NCBI RefSeq assembly: GCF_012986595.1
Contig: NZ_JAAQYM010000003.1
Location: 124,001-188,000 of the forward strand
Direction of reading: 5' to 3'
Length of the DNA stretch: 64,000 bases
From: Pseudomonas koreensis
GTDB lineage: Bacteria > Pseudomonadota > Gammaproteobacteria > Pseudomonadales > Pseudomonadaceae
Below the pieces are notes generated by a model, which searched no databases, was not told where the DNA came from, and saw only the letters and a list, made by a program, of their open reading frames with translations. Of this stretch, positions 57,779 through 64,000 are shown in pieces (the stretch's first letter is position 1; each line of letters begins with the position of its first letter). A program made the position numbers and the translations under genes.

Positions 57779-58075
57779 TCAGGGATATTCCAGAACAGCC
57801 TTGATCTGCCGCAAATTCCGCTCGATCCACCCGCGATCAATCGCCCCCCACTCGCGAATCCGATAGCGCCCGGCATGGTTGCGCGCGCCCTCTTCCTGCT
57901 CGAATTCACAGACGATATCCAGATCCGCCAGCGCGGCGATCGTGTCCTGCGCCGTGCGCCGTGGCATGCCGGTGACCTCGGTCAGCGCCGGGACGCTGGG
58001 AGCCAGGCCGCTGTCGATCAGGTAGGCCACGTACAGGCGACGGTAGAAACTGCTCTTGGTCTTGCTGACGTCCAT
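57779..58075 (-). CDS. Winged-helix DNA-binding protein
   Basis: 98 residues, ATG at 58075 with CGGAG eight bases upstream. LAPSVPALTEVTGMPRRTAQDTIAALADLDIVCEF is a winged-helix HTH, followed by GAIDRGWIERNLRQIKAVL. No ligand domain. Conserved small regulators of this form occur in Pseudomonas; target unknown. Confidence 0.82.
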   Translation of the reverse strand: MDVSKTKSSFYRRLYVAYLIDSGLAPSVPALTEVTGMPRRTAQDTIAALADLDIVCEFEQEEGARNHAGRYRIREWGAIDRGWIERNLRQIKAVLEYP

Positions 58076-58097
58076 GCATGGGCTCCGTTAATTAAAA

Positions 58098-58133
58098 GAT
58101 CAAAAGATCGCAGCCTTCGGCAGCTTCTACAGG
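58098..58133. repeat. Single family A half-palindrome
   Basis: GATCAAAAGATCGCAGCCTT then CGGCAGCTTCTACAGG: one REP arm only. It contains the stop codon of the YgjP-type gene. Confidence 0.85.
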
Positions 58134-58615
58134 TCCCGCCACGTCAGGTACACCCGCAGGTCAAACTCGACCTGGTGATACCCTGGCAGCATGTGTTCAC
58201 ACAATTTGTAGAAAGCCTTGTTGTGGTCCGACTCTTTGAAGTGAGCCAGTTCATGCACAACAATCATCTTCAGAAACTCGGGCGCCGCCTCCTTGAACAG
58301 TGAAGCGATGCGAATTTCTTTCTTGGCCTTGAGCTTGCCGCCCTGCACCCGCGACACCGTGGTGTGCAGGCCCAGCGCGCGGTGCGTCAGGTCGAGGCGG
58401 TTGTCGAACAGCACCTTGTCGATGGCCGGCGCGTTGCGCAGGTATTCCTGCTTCAGGTCCAGTGCGTAGCTGTACAGCGCCTTGTCGCTCTGCACATCGT
58501 GTCGCCCGGGATAACGTTGGCTCAGGTAATCACCCAGACGCTGTTCGGCGATCAGTTGGCGCACCTGATCCTGCAATTGCGCGGGATAGGCCTGGAGGTA
58601 TTTCAACGCAGTCAT
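58127..58615 (-). CDS. YgjP-type (WLM/M48) metallopeptidase
   Basis: 162 residues from the ATG at 58615; a frame 32 codons longer lacks support. Zinc motif VVHELAHFKESDHNKAFY (HExxH plus downstream His/Glu). Related to YgjP/SprT-type metalloproteins. The protein ends VYLTWRDL with the TAG inside a REP half. Function in nucleotide or protein turnover not established. Confidence 0.88.
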   Translation of the reverse strand: MTALKYLQAYPAQLQDQVRQLIAEQRLGDYLSQRYPGRHDVQSDKALYSYALDLKQEYLRNAPAIDKVLFDNRLDLTHRALGLHTTVSRVQGGKLKAKKEIRIASLFKEAAPEFLKMIVVHELAHFKESDHNKAFYKLCEHMLPGYHQVEFDLRVYLTWRDL

Positions 58616-58658
58616 GGACACGGCAGCACGGTTCGCAAAGAGCGCCAGTGTAGCGAAT

Positions 58659-60782
58659 TCAACCGGGCAGCGCGCTCCAGTCAAACGGTTCGACGAAGCT
58701 GGCAGCGTCATCGGCCATCATCGGCCGCGCCACCAGGAAGCCTTGCACGTATTCGCAACCATGGGCCTGCAGCCACTGATACTGCTCGATGGTTTCCACA
58801 CCTTCGGCGATCACCAGCAAACCGTATTGCTTGCACAGGCTGATCACCGTGCTCACCAGCGAGGCGTCCCGGGCCGAGTCCGGCAGGCGGGCGATCAAAT
58901 GCCGATCCAGCTTGAGCGTGTCGAGTTCAAGATCACGCAGATGCGCCAGCGAACACGGCCCCGAGCCGAAATCGTCGAGCGCCACCCGCACCCCCAGATT
59001 GTGCAGCAGACGTAACTGCTTACGGGTTTCATCCGGGTTGTGCATCAACGCTTCTTCAGTGACTTCGACTTCCAGCTGGCGTGGCTGCAAGGCATGCCGC
59101 TCCAGCACCTGACGCAATTCGGTGGCAAGATTGGGCAGGCCGAACTGGGTGTTGCTCAGGCTTACGCCAAGCACCAGGTCTTCGGCAAACAGGGTTTCCC
59201 AGGCTTTGCGCTGACCGGCGCCGCGGTGATAGATCCAGCTGCCGAGACGGCTGATCAGCCGCGCTTCTTCGAGCAATGGCAGGAACAGCCCCGGCGGCAC
59301 ATCGCCGACACTCGGATGCTGCCAGCGCAACAACGCCTCGAAGCCGCGGATCTGCCCGCTGCCGATCGCCACTTGCGGTTGATACACCAGATTGAAATCC
59401 CGGTTTTCGATCGCCGTGCGCACGCTTTCTTCGAGCATCAGGCGCGAGCGGGCGCGGCCGTTCATGTCGTGATCGTAAAAGCGATATTGCTGGCGCCCGG
59501 CGCGCTTGGCTTCGTACATGGCGATGTCGGACGCGCGCAGCAATCCGTCGAGGTTCGAGCCGCAGTCCGGGTAGGTGGCAATGCCGATACTGGCGCCAAG
59601 GGCGATGTCCAGGCCCTCGATCTGCTGACAGATCGACACCCGCTCGATGAGCTTCTCGGCAATCTTCGCCGCCTGCTCGGGAAACTCCAGATCGAGCAGC
59701 GCCGTAAACTCATCGCCGCCCATACGCGCCAGAATATCGAAGGGTCGCAGGCAGGCCTTCAACTGTTCGGAGACCCAGCGCAGCACCCGATCGCCGGCAT
59801 CGTGCCCCAGGGAATCGTTGACCCGCTTGAAGCCATCGAGGTCGAGGTACAACAATACCCAACTGCTGTCACTGCGCTCACCGCGCAGCAGCAGATTTTC
59901 TACCGTCTGATAGAAGCCACGGCGGTTGAGCAGGCCGGTCAGCGGATCGGTCACCGCCTGAAATTCCAGTTGCTGATGCAGATGCCGCACCACCGACATG
60001 TCCAGCACCGTCACCACCATCGCCCGCTGCTCCGCCGGTAGCGGCGCGCAAGACAGCGCCACCGGCACCTGCTGGCCGGGTGCCGTGCGTAACAGTGCGT
60101 CGTGCAGACGCAGAGTCTCGCCACGCTTATAGCCGGCGTACAGCTCGGAATCGGCCCATATGGGAATGTGCGGTTTCTGCAGGTAATCCAGAAACTCCTT
60201 GCCCTCAAGCTCTTTCACCGGGGCATTGAGCAAACGCGAAATCGCCGGATTGGCGAAGCGAATCAAGCCATCCTCGCCCAGCACCAGAATCCCCTCGGCC
60301 GCGTTATCCAGCACCGACGCATTGAAGGCGCGGGCGACTTCCAGATCATGGGTCAGGCGTTGCAGGGCGCGGCGATTGCGCTGATGCTCGAGCAGCGCCT
60401 GCACCTTGGGCTTGAGAATTTGCGGATCAAACGGCTTGAACAGGTAATCCACCGCGCCGCTGGCATAACCCCTGATCACGGCGTCCTGGGATTGCTCGTT
60501 GGCGGTGAGGAAAATGATCGGGGTGAGACGCGTGCGCTGGCTGCCGCGCATCAGCCGCGCCACTTCAAAGCCGTCCATGCCTGGCATCTGCACATCCAGC
60601 AGCACCAGGTCGACGTCGTGTTCGAGCAAGAGATTGAGCGCCTCGAAGCCGGAGGCTGCGGTCATGACGTGCCAATCCTGACGCTGCAGCAACGCGCGCA
60701 TGCTGATCAGGTTTTCAGGGTAATCATCAACGATCAAAAGGACAGAGCTGCCTTCACCTGGCTGGGGTTGCGCGCATTCCAT
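58659..60782 (-). CDS. Response regulator-PAS-GGDEF-EAL protein
   Basis: 707 residues: receiver domain (LLIVDDYPENL, phospho-Asp in LVLLDVQMPGMDG, FLTANE, YLFKPF) to about 120; PAS near 150-270; GGDEF (R-P-F-D inhibitory site then GGDEF at ~355-359) intact; EAL with E482 (FEALLRW) and IAEGVET, but the metal Asn is S541 (VSLSN) and the loop DDFGSGPCSL deviates from DDFGTGYSSL. Probably a diguanylate cyclase whose EAL domain is weak or regulatory. No adjacent histidine kinase. Confidence 0.92.
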   Translation of the reverse strand: MECAQPQPGEGSSVLLIVDDYPENLISMRALLQRQDWHVMTAASGFEALNLLLEHDVDLVLLDVQMPGMDGFEVARLMRGSQRTRLTPIIFLTANEQSQDAVIRGYASGAVDYLFKPFDPQILKPKVQALLEHQRNRRALQRLTHDLEVARAFNASVLDNAAEGILVLGEDGLIRFANPAISRLLNAPVKELEGKEFLDYLQKPHIPIWADSELYAGYKRGETLRLHDALLRTAPGQQVPVALSCAPLPAEQRAMVVTVLDMSVVRHLHQQLEFQAVTDPLTGLLNRRGFYQTVENLLLRGERSDSSWVLLYLDLDGFKRVNDSLGHDAGDRVLRWVSEQLKACLRPFDILARMGGDEFTALLDLEFPEQAAKIAEKLIERVSICQQIEGLDIALGASIGIATYPDCGSNLDGLLRASDIAMYEAKRAGRQQYRFYDHDMNGRARSRLMLEESVRTAIENRDFNLVYQPQVAIGSGQIRGFEALLRWQHPSVGDVPPGLFLPLLEEARLISRLGSWIYHRGAGQRKAWETLFAEDLVLGVSLSNTQFGLPNLATELRQVLERHALQPRQLEVEVTEEALMHNPDETRKQLRLLHNLGVRVALDDFGSGPCSLAHLRDLELDTLKLDRHLIARLPDSARDASLVSTVISLCKQYGLLVIAEGVETIEQYQWLQAHGCEYVQGFLVARPMMADDAASFVEPFDWSALPG

Positions 60783-61104
60783 GCTGCTTCTCTTATCGGG
60801 ACTTCAGGCCGGTTTCCGGACAAAAACCGTACACGTACTGAGCGTTCACTCTAGTCGCGGATCGGTAAAAGCAGAAGCTGTCATCACGCCATCATTTAAT
60901 CAAAGCGACGTCTAGCCGACTAACGGTCGGGCCTGCAGCCCTCTGAAACCGGGAAAGATGGCATTTCGACAGGATGTTGACGTCAATCATCCGCCAAACG
61001 GGCGTTAACAAAATCATCCTCTACGCTTATAAAGGCCGCCCCAAAAGGCGCGGGCTAGAGCTTCTGGTACCCGCGTGCAGGATGAATCGAGTGGAAGAAC
61101 CGAC
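60783..61104. other. Gap between the GGDEF-EAL and alginate lyase genes
   Basis: About 320 bp of divergent promoter region; no gene, palindromic repeat or clear operator was seen. Confidence 0.6.
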
Positions 61105-61773
61105 ATGATCGATCTCGCAACCTGGAACCTCAGCGTTCCCGTTGGCAGCCCGCCATACACTGTCGAAACCTCCAAACTGGTGAACGGCTTCAAGGACCAA
61201 TACTTCCATTCCGACACCGGCACCCTGTTTTTCTGGTCGCCGGTCACCGGTTCCAAGACCGAAAACGCCATCTACCCGCGCACCGAACTGCGCGAAACCT
61301 ACAGCAACGGCAGCTTGCGCAACTGGTATTACCCGGACGCCGACAACCTGCTGCGTGCCACCCTCGCGGTGAACAAGGTGCCGAGCTCGGGCAAAATCGT
61401 CATCGGCCAGATACACGCCTATGAAAGCCAGAAACCGCTGATCAAACTCGAATACCAGTACAAGACCAAAACCGAAACCGGCAACCTGGTGATCAAAGTG
61501 CGCATGCACCCGGATGACGACGAAGGCCGGGTCATCACCCTCGCCACCGGCCTCAAGCTGGATCGCGAATTCAACTACCTGATCCACTTAAGCCCCGGCG
61601 GCGCACTGGGTGTAAGCGCGGCGGGTTATCAGTGGGACTCACAGATCAGCGCCACCTGGCGCGACAAGCCGCTGTACTTCAAGGCCGGGGTGTATGTGCA
61701 GGACAACACCGGGTACACCAGTGAGGGTGGGCAGGTGACCTTCAGCAAACTCGACATCGACCACGACAAATAA
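61105..61773 (+). CDS. Polysaccharide lyase family 7 (alginate lyase)
   Basis: 222 residues from MIDLATWNLSVPVG (GGAAGA upstream). PL7 catalytic blocks are all present: IYPRTELRE, IGQIHAYE and LYFKAGVYVQDN. There is no signal peptide, as in some other Pseudomonas PL7 enzymes, so it either acts inside the cell on oligomers or is released by another route. A palindromic repeat follows 20 bp after the stop. Confidence 0.92.
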   Translation: MIDLATWNLSVPVGSPPYTVETSKLVNGFKDQYFHSDTGTLFFWSPVTGSKTENAIYPRTELRETYSNGSLRNWYYPDADNLLRATLAVNKVPSSGKIVIGQIHAYESQKPLIKLEYQYKTKTETGNLVIKVRMHPDDDEGRVITLATGLKLDREFNYLIHLSPGGALGVSAAGYQWDSQISATWRDKPLYFKAGVYVQDNTGYTSEGGQVTFSKLDIDHDK

Positions 61774-61792
61774 CGCTATATGGGCACAAACC

Positions 61793-61891
61793 CCTGTGGC
61801 GAGGGAGCTTGCTCCCGCTGGACTGCGCAGCAGGCCTCGCTTTTTCAGGGCCGCTGCGCGCCCCAGCGGGAGCAAGCTCCCTCGCCACAGG
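61793..61891. repeat. Palindromic intergenic repeat, family B (shortened)
   Basis: Arms CCTGTGGCGAGGGAGCTTGC and complement with a compact centre, similar to the copy at 50721. Confidence 0.87.
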
Positions 61892-61949
61892 GTTATTTAT
61901 TGCCAGTCAGACGTCCTTTAAACGGTGTTGTTCAGATCGGTCGGCCACC

Positions 61950-62167
61950 GACCTGGCCTCCCCCTACGAATCCCTCGACTCAAGCAAACTCCACGACGCC
62001 GCCGAGCGCGCCCTTGGCCGCTAACTCAACCCGGCCGCGCAGATCATGGCCAGCACCTGCGAGCCCGAGTCCATGTACCTCGCCAAGCGCTGGGCATCGC
62101 ACAGGTGGTCATGCTCGGAGAACTGGCGGTGAATCAGGCACTGGATCATGTCGAATTGAAGGAATAG
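61950..62167 (+). pseudogene. Decayed DUF6124/DUF3077-type gene
   Basis: SPYESLDSSKLHDAAERALGR is followed by an in-frame TAA (62022-62024), then LNPAAQIMA...SMYL, and after a frame change LGIAQVVMLGELAVNQALDH to the stop at 62167. These three pieces match, in order, the start, middle and end of small Pseudomonas-specific DUF6124-type proteins as I remember them. The stretch between MYL and LGIAQ appears deleted. No intact start is visible. Confidence 0.65.
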
Positions 62168-62174
62168 CCGGCCA

Positions 62175-62203
62175 CAAAAAAACCCGCCTCACGGCGGGTT
62201 TCT
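62175..62203. terminator. Intrinsic terminator, second copy of the fba terminator
   Basis: AAAAAAACCCGCCTCACGGC then GGGTTTCTT. It ends the 175-aa gene on the minus strand and resembles the terminator at 63594. Confidence 0.88.
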
Positions 62204-62228
62204 TGAGTCAGTAGCTTAACGCACAGGC

Positions 62229-62756
62229 TTAATTGACCTTAGCGTTCAACTTATCTTTGACCTCTTTATACTCAAATTCGCCCGATGCTGAAAAAACGCC
62301 TTCTTCAAAGATTTTAAATTCTCCCACCGGGTAATCCCCTCCTTTTTTCAAAAGAAACGTACCGCTGGCATTTTTATCACCTTCGATACCATCAAGCTCC
62401 AAATGAGCACTCACTGTCTCACCTGTTTTATCTAGCCTGTAAAGCTCACCAACATTAAGACCCTTTCTAAATTTAACCACCAAATAATAATCACGCCCTC
62501 CCAATTTCTGAGTCCTTGGACTGATACGAAAAAAATCCTCATCCCCTAACAAATACCCATACTCGTCCTCAGCTGTAAAAGTATGATCACCAAAGTCAGG
62601 ATGACTATATGTGATTTTCAAGTAACCATAAAACGACTCACTACTAGTCTTCTCAACCATTTCTTTTATCCGGAAAATAAGTGAAATCACACGATATTCG
62701 CTTATTAGTTTCCCCACACCTGTAACATCTGACAGGTACTTATACCCTTTCGGCAT
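62229..62756 (-). CDS. Orphan protein whose C-terminus is a copied fba tail
   Basis: 175 residues from the ATG at 62756 (a GTG two codons earlier is possible). AT-rich and beta-strand-rich: DYYLVVKFRKGLN, TVSAHLELDGIEGDKNASGTF, EGVFSASGEFEY. It ends KDKLNAKVN, matching the true aldolase end KGELNAKVN at 63643, and the downstream DNA also matches. No domain recognised; no signal peptide. Probably part of a recently inserted segment. Confidence 0.72.
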   Translation of the reverse strand: MPKGYKYLSDVTGVGKLISEYRVISLIFRIKEMVEKTSSESFYGYLKITYSHPDFGDHTFTAEDEYGYLLGDEDFFRISPRTQKLGGRDYYLVVKFRKGLNVGELYRLDKTGETVSAHLELDGIEGDKNASGTFLLKKGGDYPVGEFKIFEEGVFSASGEFEYKEVKDKLNAKVN

Positions 62757-62928
62757 CAGCACCTGCCCCTTGATAAGAGTTAGTTAGGACCCCGGGCGCT
62801 TTTGATCAAAATGTCATTGTCATCCGCCGACAGAGCATGCCAAGCGTTATTTCCCAGAGTAGAAACGTTGGACGTGATGAGACCGCAGCGAGGGGAATCG
62901 CATGGCGCAGGGGACACGTGTCAGCCCC

Positions 62929-63342
62929 CTACTTCGCGCACATCAACATGAAGCTTTTGGAAGCATTCGCTTGAGGATCCGCACTACCAATCTGGTGCGT
63001 AATGACTTTCACACTATGGCGCGTAGGCGTCCCCGACAATTTCGCCTGGGCATAAAAAACATCATCCAGGGTATCTACATCCACTACAGACACTGCACAG
63101 AACCCCGGAGACCCTTCAAAGACACCTTCTTTCAATACAACTTTATAATCCGAAAAGTAGCCCGCTCGCGGAGCGTGATTCACGTAGGAAATCCAGACGG
63201 GCGATTGCGCAAGCACTTTTCCTTGACTGGTGATTAAAGCGGTATAACTGAAGTTCGCAGCTTCGGCTGAAACCTTATGGCCAGACGCCAACAGCAAGCC
63301 ACCAGCAATCAATCTGATCAGTACATTTCGCCTATAGAGCAT
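62929..63342 (-). CDS. Hypothetical exported protein
   Basis: 137 residues, ATG at 63342 with AAGGA eight bases upstream. Signal peptide LIRLIAGGLLLASGHKVSAEA. The mature part (VLAQSPVWISYVNHAPRAGYF, VFEGSPGFCAVSVVDVDT) looks beta-rich, with two cysteines. AT-richer than its surroundings. Not recognised. Confidence 0.7.
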   Translation of the reverse strand: MLYRRNVLIRLIAGGLLLASGHKVSAEAANFSYTALITSQGKVLAQSPVWISYVNHAPRAGYFSDYKVVLKEGVFEGSPGFCAVSVVDVDTLDDVFYAQAKLSGTPTRHSVKVITHQIGSADPQANASKSFMLMCAK

Positions 63343-63593
63343 TAAAGCATTCCTTCATCCATGAATTTAACTTACCAACAAACGAAAGCATTGAAATAAA
63401 TCGCGCGAGCGCTTGTCAACACGACAGGAAAATACAGAAAGATACTTCATCAATCCGTACACACTCCTACGTAACTTCAGACACCTTCCTATGCGCTTTG
63501 GTAGCTAACACGTCAGACATTCATAACAGCACACATGCATACGAACTGAAACAAAGGCAAAAAACATTAAATTCTTACTTTGTAATCGCCCAT
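63343..63593. other. AT-rich gap before fba
   Basis: About 250 bp of low-GC DNA with no credible gene; it should contain the minus-strand promoter of the exported-protein gene. Confidence 0.55.
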
Positions 63594-63618
63594 AAAAAAC
63601 CCGCCTTTCGGCGGGTTT
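63594..63618 (-). terminator. fba terminator
   Basis: On the minus strand AAACCCGCCGAAAGGCGGGT then TTTTT. Confidence 0.9.
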
Positions 63619-63642
63619 ATTAACGCAGTCTAACGCTCAGGC

Positions 63643-64000
63643 TTAGTTAACCTTGGCGTTCAACTCACCCTTCAGGTAACGCTGGTACATCGCTTCCAGG
63701 GAGATCGGCTTGATCTTCGAAGCGTTGCCGGCAGTACCGAAAGCCTCGTAGCGAGCGATACATACGTCACGCATTGCAGTCACAGTGGCGCCGAAGAATT
63801 TACGTGGGTCGAATTCGCTCGGGTTGGTGGCCATCAGGCGACGCATTGCGCCGGTGGATGCCAGACGCAGGTCGGTGTCGATGTTGACCTTGCGTACGCC
63901 GTATTTGATGCCTTCGACGATTTCTTCAACCGGTACGCCGTAGGTTTCTTTGATGTCGCCGCCGTACTGGTTGATGATCGCCAGCCACTCTTGTGGCACC
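63643..64000 (-). CDS. fba: Class II fructose-1,6-bisphosphate aldolase (5' part outside window)
   Basis: C-terminal ~119 residues: [23 protein letters not shown] (the family's NIDTD motif), [18 protein letters not shown] and the end [14 protein letters not shown]. Zinc-dependent glycolytic/gluconeogenic aldolase of the CbbA type. The frame is open to the right edge. Confidence 0.95.
   Translation of the reverse strand, partial: VPQEWLAIINQYGGDIKETYGVPVEEIVEGIKYGVRKVNIDTDLRLASTGAMRRLMATNPSEFDPRKFFGATVTAMRDVCIARYEAFGTAGNASKIKPISLEAMYQRYLKGELNAKVN

Noticed and set aside
62902..63237. 111-codon plus-strand frame opposite the exported-protein gene
   Set aside because: The minus-strand frame has a ribosome binding site and signal peptide; the plus frame has neither.

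Overview
The window reads as chromosomal DNA of a Pseudomonas of the P. fluorescens group. The coding regions are GC-rich. Several families of Pseudomonas intergenic palindromes (REP-like) sit between genes. The gene order glyA - ltaE - gbcB/gbcA - etfBA - dgcBA - dipeptidase - cdhR/carnitine genes - gbdR - sdaB - cbcXWV - betT - betIBA follows, from memory, the PA5372-PA5415 region of P. aeruginosa. No tRNA, rRNA, complete insertion sequence or CRISPR array was seen.

1-46024 is a quaternary-amine catabolic super-locus. Choline enters through BetT and CbcXWV and is oxidised by BetA and BetB (BetI-controlled) to glycine betaine. Gamma-butyrobetaine and carnitine feed in through a 2-oxoglutarate dioxygenase, CdhA, CdhC and CdhB (CdhR-controlled, with the binding protein CaiX). 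GbcAB demethylates betaine to dimethylglycine. DgcAB, with a dedicated electron-transfer flavoprotein (EtfA/EtfB), makes sarcosine. Sarcosine oxidase probably lies beyond the left edge. GlyA, LtaE and SdaB then handle glycine, threonine and serine. GbdR is the master activator. Three AraC-type direct-repeat operators (20-21 bp offset) and a perfect BetI palindrome are visible.

Between gbcA and etfB lies an accessory block (7148-16435). It holds two AT-richer small related proteins of unknown function, then an operon for a 1150-aa GMC-oxidoreductase/alpha-beta-hydrolase fusion, a membrane-anchored di-haem cytochrome and a purple-acid-phosphatase-like phosphoesterase. After that comes about 1 kb of non-coding DNA with perfect DnaA boxes set in four 45-bp core repeats. 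More perfect DnaA boxes continue inside etfB and etfA. This DnaA-box cluster, reminiscent of a datA-type titration site, is the most unusual thing in the window.

46025-61773 is mostly ordinary: a TldD/PmbA-type pair, an MFS exporter, DbpA, an HI0933-type flavoprotein, YccS, a periplasmic binding protein, an ElaA-type acetyltransferase, a winged-helix protein, a YgjP-type metallopeptidase, a response regulator-PAS-GGDEF-EAL protein whose EAL domain lacks a metal ligand, and a PL7 alginate lyase. Many gaps carry palindromic repeats.

61774-64000 is a small variable spot: a decayed DUF6124-type gene, then an AT-rich insert with two orphan genes bordered by a second, diverged copy of the 3' end and terminator of fba. 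The true fba runs off the right edge.
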